DNA of 64,000 nucleotides from Lutjanus erythropterus (Eukaryota; Chordata; Actinopteri; Lutjaniformes; Lutjanidae), in the NCBI GenBank assembly GCA_020091685.1, contig CM034608.1, positions 11,365,046 to 11,429,045 of the forward strand, written 5' to 3'. The position numbers and the translations under genes were made by a program. The notes below the pieces were generated by a model. It worked only from the letters and a program-made list of their open reading frames with translations. It searched no databases and was not told the DNA's origin. This document shows, piece by piece, positions 12,400-23,639 of this stretch. Every line of letters starts with the position of its first letter. Position 1 is the stretch's first letter.

Positions 12400-12650
12400 T
12401 CTAGTTCAGTCTGTCTCTCACTCTTTCTGCCTGGTTCACTTGCTCTCTCCCTTCTCTTCTGCAATCTCACCATCCGCCGGCTCTGTCTTTTTTTTTTTAT
12501 TCTTTTCTTCCTTTCCTCTCACCCACAATCTTTATTGTTGTCTCCCTCCCTCCCCATCATTATTTTCCTCCCTTCTTCTTTGCCTCTCTCTCATTTTCTG
12601 TTCCTCTCGTCTTCTTTGCTCTATTGGACTCTCTGTTGCTCCCCGCTGAC
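12400..12650 (+). repeat. Pyrimidine-rich tract
   Basis: Strong C/T strand bias with T9-10 near 12488-12498 and blocks such as 'ctccctccctccccat'. The serine/leucine-rich 69- and 61-codon frames here are artefacts of the tract. No gene. Confidence 0.8.
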
Positions 12651-12879
12651 AGAAACAGCAGGACGGTTTTCTCTGAAACATTTCATGTCTTATCTGATGA
12701 GAATATTGTCAAAACATTAAATGTTAAAGGCATTGGAGACTAATCTGCCCCTGGTAATGTTTTTATGTGTTCCCATATTCTAACCATAGATATCTGAAAG
12801 GCTCATTATAGCTACAAAGAGAAGAGGGGGGAAACAACTGGGTTGGCAGGTACACAAAGTGAAAAAATAACAGGCACAC

Positions 12880-13262
12880 CTTACAGTCCAAATGTCTTAT
12901 TATCTTGGCTTCTCATAAAATTCAGGATCCAATTCAGGCAACTCCCAGCATTGGTGAGCTACCGTTATATCATCACTGAGGTCCTCTCATCCGGACTGGT
13001 TCGTTGTACCTCGCTTCAGGCTTAAAACTAAAGGAGACTGTGCCTTTGAGGATTTGGCTTCTAAACCTTGGAACTCAGTCCCTTTGGTTTTGAGATGTGT
13101 GGATTCAGTGGACACCCTTAAAAGGCAGCTCTACTTTTATTTTTTTTTCTCCTAATACATTAAATCTGTTTTATGTCTCTTGTTTGGTCTTTTATTGTGA
13201 AGCATTCTGCGACATCTACTCTAGAAAGGTGCCACATAATCTTATTTACAGTCCAATACGTT
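12880..13262 (+). mobile_element. LINE (CR1/L2-like) 3' fragment: end of ORF2 and 3' tail
   Basis: This is the carboxy-terminal end of a non-LTR retrotransposon reverse-transcriptase protein, broken by stops and a frameshift. Frame 13033-13147 reads GDCAFEDLAS followed by KPWNSVPLVLRCVDSVDTLK, the conserved 'GdraF...a..lWNsLP..lr..ds...fKr.Lk' region after the RT domain of CR1/L2-group elements. Upstream, in another frame (12918-12980), is IKFRIQF, matching the usual '(V)kfRIdfK' segment, with two in-frame stops between. After the protein part comes a T-rich tail and 'gtgaagcattctgcgacatc' (13197-13216), like the short 3' UTR of this LINE group. The copy is 5'-truncated and dead. The clade is inferred from motifs. 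Confidence 0.75.
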
Positions 13263-13589
13263 GATACCACAAACATATCCAACAGTTAAGTTAAAGCCTT
13301 GCTGAATCAATCTGAATTAATCCTGAACATTTAAAACGTCAGAAAGATTGTATTTATTCCTAACCTAGTGCTCTGAAATGATGTCTGTGTCCTGAATTAG
13401 TATTATTAGTATACACTAATAGGCATGTATAACAATGCATGCTCAAAAATGTACCTCATTTGGCAAAGGATCTTCACTCTGAAGGTTGAAACTCCAAAGT
13501 TAAGCATTGTACTACAGTGGAAAAGGTATTTTAGACACTTAAAAAGGGACCACTGCATTTTTATTAGTTTAAGTGTATGATAATAGTTA
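13263..13589. other. Non-coding stretch between repeats
   Basis: AT-rich; I see no gene or repeat. It lies between the LINE 3' tail and the fold-back element. Confidence 0.5.
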
Positions 13590-14020
13590 GGATATTTTCA
13601 TCACTTTACTTTCTCATCGGACAACCTTTTCTGATGGGAAACCAGTGTTATACAGTTGTTTTCTCCAAACAAACCAAACTCCATGGGCAAAATCACAAAG
13701 TTTACCTCACAGAACCTAGGGGTTGCTGGTCTACTGCTGCCCCATATTGTTAGTTTGTTTAAGTTATTGTGTGAATTTGGTGTTTTAAAAGGATAGTTTT
13801 GATTCATCAAAGTCACACAATAACATGAACAAACTAACAGATTGGGCAGTAGTAGATCAGGTAAAATTATTTATTTTTGGACTTTGGCTGGCTTGAAGGG
13901 AACAATATTTAGATTACATATCAGTAATTTCTTGTCAGAAAAGGTTGTCTGTAGCTAAGACATGCACTATCAATAAGTACCTCATACAAACCCAAATAAT
14001 TCAAGCTATCCCTTTAATTC
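13590..14020. mobile_element. Fold-back element / MITE with long inverted arms
   Basis: The left arm (about 13618-13786) and right arm (about 13805-13965) are reverse complements at roughly 80-85%. For example, 'gttagtttgtttaagttatt' at 13749-13768 pairs with 'aataacatgaacaaactaac' at 13821-13840, and 'acaaccttttctga' at 13620-13633 pairs with 'cagaaaaggttgt' at 13936-13948. The right half also looks like a complete small element: it starts 'aaaggatagttttga' (13788) and ends 'tcaagctatcccttt' (about 14001-14015), an imperfect terminal inverted repeat. It has no coding capacity. It is either a palindromic MITE or two copies inserted head to head. Confidence 0.75.
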
Positions 14021-16404
14021 TTTTTTGCAAACAGAATATGAAGGTGAACCTACACACACGACCATGAAAAATTACAGCTCATCATGTACTTATAAAGCAG
14101 ACTTCTTTTAGTTTGAAGTATTGGGTGATGATACAGTGATGTAACATGTTTCATAGTTTTGGACTTTCTGGCTGTTCATCTCCCACTGAGGCTTGTCGTT
14201 TTGCCCTGATGAGTGTTGACATGTGTCTTTTGACGGCCACATGCTGTGATGATCCTAATTTGACACCAGTCTAATCACTAGTCCGTTAAATACTAACTGG
14301 ATTAGGGAAAGTTTCTGATTGCTTTCTCCCTGTGCATGTTTTAAACCATCATTACATCCAGCGTGATTTGACGCCAACCCAAATGTCATCAGTCAGGTCC
14401 ATTGCCAAGAGGATTTACATGCAATCAAGCAGTCGTTCCTCTGACAGCACCAGTCGAACACTTCACAACAAAGGGTTTAAAGTCTCCCTGCAATTCAGGA
14501 CGGTCACGGGCTTACCACAGAGGTGAAATCCTCATGTAACACATTGAAAAAAATCACATCATATGACACTGCCGTGCACTTTGGCAGCTTATCCGGCACC
14601 CCACTGAGTGTCTTTTAAATGAGGACGGCACTAACAGGGCAGGAAGCTTTGACTCAAGTACAGATGTCTTTTGCAGACCTGATTTGAGTGACAGAAATGC
14701 TGAAGATGCCGTTAATTGTGCCTCAAACAGACTAATATTCCTGACAGAACATTTTTTCTACAATAATTCTTTTGATGACTAAGATGATTACTGCCAATCA
14801 AAGAGAAGGCAGGAACAGGTGCCCAGTCAATTCTTCCTCGGAGATCTGCTGCCGTCAAAAAAGCTGAGAGACATATCACGGCTATAGTGGAGGCACCGCC
14901 ATTATTAACTGATAGAATGATGTCAGGTGAGTCATCTTACTGATGTTATAAATATCAAGCTTGGAAATAATGATTAGTCACATCATTGTGTGACCATGAG
15001 ACTGAATATGGCAAATGTTCAAAATGGGCTTTCCAGGCTACAGTAACCTTTCTGCAATGCCCTCAAATACATTAAATGACAATGTAGTTACATATTGTAG
15101 TTTCAGCTGCACTGTGGGATGCTCTCATGTTTTCTTCCTCAGTGTCATGTTTATGTCACCAAAACTCTGTTTACTGAACCAAAATGAACAGCTGAGTCAT
15201 GTTCATTGTGACCACCTGTCCAGCAGCATGACAAACTCAGAAAGAACAGATGATCTGACACCATTTCCAAAGAGACTAAATTGGGTGCCAGTTGCCTGCT
15301 AGTGCCAAATGTTGTCTTTTTGTTTGTTTATGTGGTATACTTATCTCAACTAGATGTCTTACAGCAGATTATTTCATGTTGGTTGGCAGCATTTAAACTT
15401 AACTGTGGCTCTGTGACATCCTCCCATCTGAGCTTTAAAACACTGAAGCACTTGATGGGAAGACATCAACTTTTTAAGGGAGTTCTCAAAGAATCAAGCA
15501 GCGACAATCAAGCAGCAACAAGCAGTATATCACAAGAAAATTGGGGTGTTCACCCCTGAGTCATAAGAAATAAGGAAATGCACAGTCCGTCCCATAGGTC
15601 TTTCTTTATTTCAACAAAAAGCTAACTTAGAAAATATATTAGCACTGTCAGTAATGTTAACATCATAAAACTAGCTAGCTTTATATGCTATCACTAAATA
15701 GAGTGCCGCAGGGATGATGCATTTTGGGATATTTTCCATTAGGTTATTTTGAATTAGCGCAGAAAATTAACTCTGTGGAAAACAAAAGGTACTTACATGT
15801 TTTATTCACTAAGATAATCTTCACAAATGATCACCACTTTTATGATTAACTATACCACGGTCATGTGACCCAACATCTAACCCACAAAGTGACTAATGTT
15901 TGGTACGATGACGTTCAATGTCTGCGACAACCTCTGCAATGTCATTTAGCCTTTTTAAAGACATGTAAAAGCTTCAAAATGTATGAGTGGCATATTTACT
16001 GACAGATTTTATGTATACAAAATACATGAAAATCTCTTAAGCAGATAACCAGGAACAGATTAAAGAAAAAACACTGACTTTGGGACAAGGGAACCAGAAG
16101 TGCTAATATGCTAACTCATTTCCAGGTTTTAGGACTCATTCCTGCAACACTCAACAGCTCATGTTCGCATTAACAGCTGTTTACTTGCCAGTCTAGAAGA
16201 AACATGATGAATTCAGCATCAAACTCCATCCTATTACTTGCCAAGAGCAGTCTCCGGTGGTGGAAAGCAATGCTTTGTTTCTATTTCTGTCAATTCTTTC
16301 TTTTCCGCTTAACATGGTTTCTTGCCTTTGGGGGCAGACTGGATGATACAATGACTCACGATTGCCTCTTTAAGTACAAAGTCTTATTACAAGACAGGTC
16401 AGGT
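14021..16404. other. Non-coding stretch, nothing firmly assigned
   Basis: No gene was recognised. Frames at 14332-14526, 15015-15302 and 15281-15559 (64-95 codons) are unsupported by motif or by start or splice context. A small 'caatcaagcagcaacaagca' reiteration occurs near 15506-15525. The part at 15780-16404 may belong to the mobile element annotated next, but I cannot place its left end. Confidence 0.45.
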
Positions 16405-16556
16405 CAGGGCTAGCTGGTTAGCATGCTAACTTCACTAGATATCTCTGCAACACAATAACCAGGCATCTGACTTTGTCAAAACTATTATTTTTTCTCATTC
16501 TGTTGATCATTTTAACTGATTTTTGGAAGTGAAACATATAGCTCCTTTAAACACAT
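16405..16556 (+). mobile_element. Probable DNA-element end with GTTAGCATGCTAAC palindrome
   Basis: A perfect 14-bp palindrome GTTAGCATGCTAAC lies at 16417-16430, followed by 'gatatctctgcaacacaata' and, at 16540-16555, 'catatagctcctttaa'. From general knowledge, such 'agcatgctaac' words and a terminal 'tcctttaa' are common in short teleost DNA elements. No matching left end was identified, so boundaries are approximate. Confidence 0.4.
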
Positions 16557-17021
16557 ATATGAGCGTTACATCTTAGTAAAGTCAACAATACCAAACACTT
16601 AGATATGGAGGAAAATGGGGTGATGGAGGGACAAGCAGTGCTGGCAGGAAGGTGTCAGCAGGGTAGTCAGTAAGAAGTGTGAGGTTATAATGGATACTCT
16701 GTACACTGTACTGTATGAATATGAGTGGATGTGACTAGCCAGTTGGTAGCAAATCAATGAATGAGCAGTTGATGGTCAAGCATGAATAAGGCCATGCAAG
16801 TGCAACTTCAGCGCTCTGCATAAATGCACACTAACCTCCATTATATACTGTTTCGCGGGCAAATATACTTTCCATTACGTCATGGAAGGTTTAGACCAAC
16901 AGACTGAACAGGAGTTTCTCTCACCTCTCTGCAATAGTGCTGAAAAAGTAGAGTAAATTTAATTTATCTTTCCCAAAATTGCAATAAATTTATATTTAAG
17001 TGTATTAAGTGTATTATAAAC
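16557..17021. other. Non-coding stretch, nothing assigned
   Basis: No gene, repeat family or RNA feature was recognised. Confidence 0.5.
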
Positions 17022-17052
17022 AAAACAAAATCAAACAAACAAACAAACAAAC
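17022..17052 (+). repeat. (AAAC)n microsatellite
   Basis: About seven AAAC/CAAA units, slightly interrupted at the left by 'aaaatcaaac'. Confidence 0.9.
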
Positions 17053-17149
17053 TCACTGCCAGTCAGCTCACAGCCAAAAGACAGTAAATAAATATAGTAG
17101 AATTCTTTGCCAGCAAATAAACACAGTAAAGAAAACTTAGTGAATTTTA

Positions 17150-17388
17150 AAGCTAAAATAAGTAACATTTCTGCTAGACATATGTTACATATATTTTGTT
17201 GAGTTGTGTACTTTCATTATCCCAAATGTTTCCAACGATGTTTGAACCGAAAGAAATTCACAATTCAGTCAAGGTAAAGGTGTGTTTCCTAGTTCCTGCT
17301 GTAACTTCTGGGAAAACATGGGTACTTTAGAAAATGAGGAACAAAGTAGTGAACATGACTAACATAGCATGAGGTATAATTTCCCCCC
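17150..17388 (+). repeat. Dispersed repeat family A, copy 1
   Basis: Aligns with 35688-35950: 'taa.atttctgc', 'atgttacatat', 'tttgttgagttgtgt', 'cattatcccaaat', 'tttccaac.at', 'agaaat', and 'cctagtt.ctg.tataactt' followed by 'aaaaca.gggta'. It ends in the (AAAAC)n tract. It shares its 'ctagtt...gggaaaa' part with copy 3 at 60600-60790. There is no coding capacity; it is a non-autonomous element of undetermined class. Confidence 0.7.
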
Positions 17389-17443
17389 AAAACAAAACAA
17401 AACAAAACAAAACAAAACAAAACAAAACAAAACAAAAAAAAAA
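17389..17443 (+). repeat. (AAAAC)n microsatellite with A-run
   Basis: Nine to ten AAAAC units followed by about ten A. It directly follows family A copy 1 and may have grown from an A-rich tail. The 72-codon minus frame with a run of CFVLF units is a translation of this repeat. Confidence 0.95.
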
Positions 17444-17769
17444 TTCTGCCTGAGTCAAAAAGAAGTTCAGCAGCTTGCTTAACAATGACAAAGAAAATAA
17501 CTCCCATGATCTGATGCTACTTTACATGTCATCAGACCGATGAGGTAAATATAATATAAAGAGACAGTTCTAAACCACCTTTTACACAGATCACAGCTGC
17601 TGTCATATAATATTATTAGTATGTGTCATGTGGGCTGTCTATTCTTTTAAACTCTTTTTGTTAAATTACAATCACAGGTATGGCTTGATGATGCAAGTAT
17701 TCAACAAACAGAGCAATAGGAAACACTGTGTAATAAGACAAGAAAGGAGAGAAAGACAGACATGGTTTT
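17444..17769. other. Non-coding stretch
   Basis: No feature is visible other than being the right flank of the microsatellite. Confidence 0.5.
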
Positions 17770-18480
17770 AGTGTGTCATGTCATAACATTTTTCTCCGCA
17801 ACAAAGTCCAGATTTGCAGAACGCCTGACTACAGTATGAGCGCTGGAAATGAAACCATCTTTCACATTGAACTTGTGACTCTGTTTCATCGATTTGTTAT
17901 TCCGTTTCTCCACCGTATCCTCCGCGCTTCTAATTATTCCCGCGTTTCAGAGGGGAGCTCAAAAGTACAGTCCTATTTTGATCCAGCAATCTAACGAGGA
18001 GCCTCTCCACAATCTCCATCCTCACCGCCACAAGATTAAAACCTCTTATTAGCCCTAAATACAGAATATGTCTCCATAAAGGAGGCCCATTGAAGTTGAA
18101 GCAAAACAGGGAACAAGATTAGTCCAGTGTGTGTCGCCTGCCGTGTGCTCTGTTTGTCAGCTTCAATTATCCATAACACTCAGCCTTAATCCTCATTGCA
18201 ATTAAAATTCCAATTAGAATTGGAAAAACATATCCAGACTCACAGAGCAGGAAGAGGGCTTGGTAAATATTGGCCTACCACAGTGTCAACACTCCAAGTC
18301 GCAGTTGGAGGACATACAGTAAAACACTGTGTACAATAGCTGGGGGAATCATGGCAGAATATAAAATGTTCAATGCATATGCAATAGCCATTAGCAGCAT
18401 AATGTTGGATAAATAAGGGTACATTGATTTCACAAATGAAGTAATTGGATAAGGATGATTGCATTAGCATATTTTAGATA
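17770..18480. other. Candidate conserved non-coding element with homeodomain-type sites
   Basis: Repeat-free sequence with more CpG than average (17880-17960) and a TAATTA site at 17931-17936. An inverted repeat 'ttccaatt' / 'aattggaa' with a 2-bp centre lies at 18208-18225, adjacent to 'attgcaattaaaa'. TAATTA and CAATTA are homeodomain core sites. Open frames (73 and 76 codons) show no domain. Constraint and enhancer activity are inferred from appearance alone. Confidence 0.25.
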
Positions 18481-19639
18481 GCAAAGCAATCACTGCAAAA
18501 TTCATTTTCATCTCATTATCTGCCATTGATAACTAATCTGATGAAGAAACAGTGAATACATGCATTTTTCTTTCTGTTCAATGCTTAGCACACTGTTTGA
18601 AGCTTAGGTTTTGTTTAAATAGGACACTGCTTACATGCAGCTGAGTTCATGTATAACAGGCTACATATTTCTTTTTGTAGTGAATGCTCTCTGTTCTTAT
18701 CAACTGTGCTGTTAAATGATTTGGTCACTCAGATAAAAGGGACATATTTTGCACAATATGTATCCATATTGTGAAATATCCATTTATGAGACCTCTGGCT
18801 CTGATAGCAAAGATACACCGTCCTAATTATTGTTACCACTGTTTCCTTATTTTTGGAGTGCCTGGATTGCCTTCCTGTTCACAATGTCCTCATTATTCTG
18901 AAAAAATCCAAAAACTGTACTGCAAACAGTTTTCAGAAGAAATACTTTTGACCCAAAAAATAGTACCAATGAGAGAAATTTAAAAGTAGTTATGTCATAA
19001 GCTGGGCAAACAAAACACAAAGTATCTTCATGACTAAACGCTACAGTCCAGCTTTCAATTTACCCAATTTGAAAACACAAATAATTTAAATGGTTTGTAA
19101 AAGCAACTACTGCAGAAGATTTAGGGTGACCTATGGGCAGAATATGACATTAGTTTCATTAGTGTATAATCACCTGAAAACAAGAATCCTTGTGTTTTCG
19201 TTACCTATTAGCACGTACAGATCGTGAGTTTTCAGAAATCTTGCAGGTTTATTGCAAACAACACTGCGTGGCATGGATCCAATAAACTTGGGTACAACAT
19301 CAAGTTTGATGTTTGTAGACTGTGCGATGATAATATCTACTGAACTGTATGCTATGACAAAAGTGAGTGCATTTAAGTGCATTGTCATCATCAGCATATG
19401 TCATCCATCTGCACTGCTCTGGTGAACAAGAAGAAGAGGAGGAGGAGACTGTGGACCTGGTTGTGACGAAGAAAAAGAGACAAACTTTGGATGCCAGTTT
19501 TGCAAAGAGAGCTTGAGGTAATGTCCAACATTTCTGTGTTTTTTTGTGGTGTTGCTAAGTATGTTAAAATAGCAAACATAATCATTGTACATAGTAGCAT
19601 CTACTGATATGATCATCCACCAACACACACTCGATTCTC
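18481..19639. other. Non-coding stretch, nothing assigned
   Basis: No repeat family was recognised. A short acidic-then-basic frame at 19415-19510 (E-run, then TKKKRQTLD) is only about 40 codons long. It ends at a stop 2 bp before a GTAATG word and is not supported as an exon. Confidence 0.45.
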
Positions 19640-19995
19640 AGTGGTTGTTTAGTAGACGTAGGCGTATAGCAAGACTCACACTGTGAGATGATTACCCTAA
19701 ACTTCTGATGTTGTCAGAATTTTGTCTCAGGCTAGAGACAAAATGGCCATCCTTGAACCCCTCTCACAGTGTAACTTGGGACCACTGTTTTGGAGCCACA
19801 ACCAAAGATGTTTCCATGTTGCTTTTGCATTGGTCATCTTTTGTGTGGACAGACCAAAATGACACAGTGTATACCTTTAGACTGCAAGTTTCATAGCCAC
19901 AATGGTTTATTCTACATGCTTGAAAGGGGAGGATGAGGTGAACAATATCAAGCTCGTTTCCACCACTCCTATACACTCGTCCTTTGAAAGCGGAC
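19640..19995 (+). repeat. Probable interspersed repeat
   Basis: The ordered words 'cccctctcacagtgtaactt', 'gtttccatgttgc', 'ttgtgtggacagacca', 'agactgcaagttt', 'tctacatgcttgaaagggga' and 'ggacactaaagtgccaggt' fit a teleost dispersed element that I recognise only loosely. There is one copy in this window. No coding capacity; boundaries are uncertain. Confidence 0.35.
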
Positions 19996-20284
19996 ACTAA
20001 AGTGCCAGGTTACTGTGGCTTCTCCAGTTGGCGAGGAAGGAGCACCTAGAGTGTTAGCTTCAGGCCAGCAGCTGTGTTTTGATATTGAGGTGCCTAAAAT
20101 ACTGAATTCATCATATTAGTATTATTAGGGTATCACACTGCCCCCTTAACACTCTTTTTTTGTACAGTTGTAATGCTGCATGAGTTAATATTTCAGCAAT
20201 AACCACCAGCTGCTATCAGTCAGGTGCACATATGCATATATACAATCATGAAGCCTAATGCAGTGTAAAATTAAAGTTAAATTT

Positions 20285-20990
20285 GTAAATGCCCTGCATT
20301 CGTATACTGTCTTTCTAAGCTTCCAAGACCTCAGAAAATTTTTACATTATTCCCCAGCATTCACCCATCTGCACACACATTCATACATTTATGGCATTGT
20401 TTCAACTAAAGGCTGACATTTTTTTGAGAATCCTGTGGGACATGGGATTCCTCTGGAATTCCCGCTGGATGGGAGTCACTTTCACTTTTCATCATGGGAC
20501 TGAGACATTGCAGGAAAGAAGTCAATGGGAACAGACAGGATGGTAATAATATTAACAATAAGTCAGTTTTTATACATATCTAAATATGCATTTCCACTAT
20601 GAATGAACATTATTTCCAATATATTGCTAGTTGCTCTTTAGTCTTTTTTTTAATTTGTACTTCGTCTTATCTGGCAGCTGGTTGCAGCCACTTGACCAAT
20701 GCATGACCTGTGTGGACTGTGGATTGATGGGATCGACATGGGATTCTTCTGGGGTTGGACATTTTTTCTTTACTCTGTCATGGGATCTGGACAGGACGGT
20801 ATTTTTGTGGGAGCAGGATGGGACAGACGTGAACATCCACTCACATGTCACCATCCAGTGCCAACCTGCTTATCACCTGTGCTCAGCCATTCACACACAG
20901 ATATCAGGGTTCAGTATCTCCCCCCAAGGAAACTTCAACATGTAGCCAGGAGGAGCCTGGGATTGAACCACCAACCTTCTGATCAGTGGA
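20285..20990 (+). repeat. Short teleost repeat split by a nested insertion
   Basis: The left part (20285-20405) has 'ccctgcattcgtatactgtc' and 'cattcacccatctgcacaca'. The right part (about 20858-20990) has 'gtgccaacctgcttatcacc', 'gccattcacacacag', 'gggttcagtatctccccc', 'aacatgtagccaggaggagc' and 'gattgaaccaccaaccttct'. These are consecutive parts of a common fish interspersed repeat, which often ends in 'gggatcgaaccaccaacctt'. Between them are about 450 bp of different DNA containing two blocks rich in GGGA/GGAT words (20430-20545 and 20720-20830), read as a later insertion. The 104- and 102-codon frames across the region are repeat translations. Confidence 0.6.
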
Positions 20991-21479
20991 ATTTGTTTGC
21001 TAGATGAATAATTTGAGAGGACAAATTATCTGGAATGAATTCATTTTCTTTTTTCCCATGACATCATGCTTAATTGCATAAGATACTACTACGGGTACAT
21101 GTGTGGTTTGTTTTTTTCTTCTTTTACAATTTGAATGAAAACATTGCTGCAACACAGAATTAGAATTTTAACCAAAAGTACAGCAAACATAGTGACTGGT
21201 GTTATCTCCAAAATGCAAAAAAAAAAACAACCCACATTATTAAGACATAAAGAAAATACACCAGCACAGCGCTATCACCCGTCAAAATCAAAGCCCATCT
21301 GCTTCAAAGCCCTCTTGTTCTTATAAACATTCATAGTTTGGGGCCTAAAAAAGTGTCTGTTTTCTATATTTATCCCAGATGAATATCAGTTTGCCTGCTC
21401 TCTAAGCCAGCACCACAGTTCAATATCCTGTTGTGTGTTAAGGGACGAATCAGAGACTAAGAGAACACAGAAGAACAAT
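20991..21479. other. Non-coding stretch, nothing assigned
   Basis: Nothing beyond an A10 run near 21219-21229. The 63-codon frame at 21135-21326 is featureless. Confidence 0.5.
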
Positions 21480-22290
21480 GTGAAAGAGAAATGTTAGACA
21501 TACAGAAAGAGATGCACGCACGCATACACACATAGGGTACATACGAACACACATAAAGACACACAATGAGATACACCAGAGACGTGCAGATGAAAAGCTT
21601 AAAGAAAAAAAGAGCCCTTTTATTAGGATAAAAAAAAGGATGGAAAAAATAGTAAAATGCAGAAAAAGCCCAGAGTCAACCACAACTTCAGAGCTTCACA
21701 CATGCCAGGGTGAGAGCTTGGCTGCTGGGGGAATGTGTCAAAGCGAGGCCCCTGTCTGAGGAGATTTAGGCCTCAGCCAGAGATGAAACGAAGCCTAACC
21801 TCAACACAGAGCCTTGCGGTCTTCTCCCTCACCCAGCCTGTGTGAATGTGTGTGTGTGTGTTAACACATTTGTCTCTGCATATCTCCGGGAAACTATCAT
21901 AATGTGTGCATGCATGTGTGCATATACCAGTCCTTTTGTGTGGATATACGTATGCATGTGTGTGTCTGTCTGTGGATTCTTTCATGTGTGTGTGTGTTTG
22001 TGTGAATCGCCCTGCATGAGCTTTGTGTGTCTCACCACACTTCCCTCCCTCAGATCCCTCAGCCTCGGTTCTGCGGTCCAGATTTCATTAGCAGCCCCTC
22101 TGGCTTCCCATCCGCCATCTGAATCTAATCCTTTGGCTTCCTTTGACATGCATCTGACTAATGAACGTCAATATTTTGGTTAGAGCAACCAGGATGTAAA
22201 GACAGAGAGCTTTGGTTATGGGTGAGAAGAGCAAAAGGGTGATGAAAGGAGTGTGTGTGTATGTGTGTTTGTTGCTGTGTATGCATTTAT
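21480..22290. repeat. (CA)n- and (TG)n-rich low-complexity blocks
   Basis: Interrupted CA-rich sequence lies at 21510-21575, and (TG)n at 21843-22012 (for example 'tgtgtgtgtgtgtta' near 21847) and again at 22249-22292. The 113-codon plus frame at 21842-22183, with cysteine/valine runs, is the translation of the TG tract. The part at 22040-22190 is not simple sequence. Confidence 0.8.
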
Positions 22291-22309
22291 GTCTATAATG
22301 AAAAAGGGT

Positions 22310-22560
22310 TTTTGGTTATTAAAATGAGAGAACATCAATGCCCCGAGGAATTTTTAATCTCACTGTTGGAATAATTAGCACAAGTTTAACCAAATGCTTC
22401 ATTATTTGTGAAGGCTTTTTATTTAAAATTCCAGCAATTGCTTAAAAAATCAAATAAAAAGAATGCTTGTAGTTTTAAGCGGTTAATTCAAAGCTGCTCT
22501 TCAGTGCTCAGAAATAAAATTTGGTCTTGATATCAACAAAGGAAACATCATTCCAAATAG
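22310..22560. other. AT-rich candidate conserved element
   Basis: Contains TAATTA at 22372-22377, a TTAATT word near 22482 and several 'tttaaa/aattcc' words, with no repeat match inside the window. It lies between a TG tract and a short unassigned frame (22561-22809, 82 codons, no domain). Function is inferred from appearance only. Confidence 0.2.
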
Positions 22561-23613
22561 ATGACATTTAGATTAGTTTTGAGTGCCACTTTCATCTTCT
22601 CAGGCCGCTCTTTCATCTGTGTATCCCCCTCCCCAACAAGGTGGCTTATGGAACTTGTCGAAAACAACTCAGCCAAGGACTGGGATGTGATCTGTTCAGG
22701 CCTCTCCCTTTGGTATCGGGTGGCATCACTGGCAGCTTTATCAAGTCAGATTGGACAAATTGGACATGACCACCCTGGACTTTCCCAGCAAGGGAAAGAA
22801 ATGAAATAAAATAGAAAACAAGTAGTCTGGGATTGGCTCAAAAGCGTAAACAGGCTTGGACAGCCCTCCTGCTATGGGTCCCTCAGTCTTGTCTTAAGTG
22901 TGTTTTGTAGCACCCCCTATTGTTAAAAACTGTCAAGACAGAGCCTGATTTAAAAAAAAGGGGAATTTATACCTGCAGCCAGCGAGTAAAATTTACCCCC
23001 ATGGAGAGTACAATTATATTAATTTCACATAGTCTGATGAAAATTCTGTGTTGCTATTGGCAACACCTTTTGTCTATCACTGTGTGTGATAAAGCTGTGT
23101 CTTTAGTCAGTGCTTTTTAAACTTTTCATCTCCCTAAAGCACAGTGTGGTATTGTTTGTTGTCGGCTGCTCTTGTAATTATTATAGAAATAGTGAATACA
23201 AAAGGCCATCTCTGTGTGAACTGATAATTCAGTAGAAATCTGTTGAGTAGTCCCATTTATGAGTCTATACTGAAATAAATACTAAACATGTAAATAAGTA
23301 GAATATGTTCTCAGTGGTATATGAACAATTAAATAACGTTTGTTACATTTAACTTTATTTTTTTAATATAAATAATTATGAGAGTGCCCTTTTTTGCTCA
23401 AGCACCTATCCCCCAAAATGTCCGTCCATGTCACTAATATCTGCGCATGACAAGTATGGTATGGTTAGGGTTAGCGAACGATAATGCAAATGGTTAATAA
23501 ACCAACAAAAGTTAATTACGGGGGTGCAACATCTGGTCCTCTGCATTAAAAGTCAGATGTGTTACATGCCCATCCATTTCCAGGATCTCCACACTCTTAT
23601 TTCACACTCGAGG
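22561..23613. other. Non-coding stretch, nothing assigned
   Basis: No gene recognised. A 'ggttagggttagcg' word at 23463-23476 is too short to be telomeric repeat. Confidence 0.5.
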
Positions 23614-23639
23614 AACACTACTGTTCACACAGTAGTGTT
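23614..23639. repeat. Perfect 11-bp hairpin
   Basis: Arms AACACTACTGT (23614-23624) and ACAGTAGTGTT (23629-23639) are perfect reverse complements around a TCAC loop. No T-run or other terminator-like or RNA-gene context accompanies it. The stem is too short for a miRNA precursor. Confidence 0.9.

Noticed and set aside
17289-17507. 72-codon minus frame with CFVLF repeats
   Set aside because: Translation of the (AAAAC)n microsatellite.
19415-19520. Short acidic/basic frame followed by GTAATG, resembling an exon with donor
   Set aside because: Only about 40 codons, ends in a stop just before the supposed donor, no acceptor with a pyrimidine tract.
20631-21007. Two overlapping frames of 104 and 102 codons
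   Set aside because: They lie in a nested insertion and the right part of a common fish repeat; no protein family recognised.
21842-22183. 113-codon cysteine/valine-rich frame
   Set aside because: Translation of interrupted (TG)n.
23463-23476. ggttagggttagcg, telomere-like word
   Set aside because: Fewer than two and a half units; chance occurrence.
23614-23639. Perfect hairpin as a possible miRNA or terminator
   Set aside because: An 11-bp stem with a 4-nt loop is too short for a miRNA precursor, and bacterial-type terminators do not apply in this genome.
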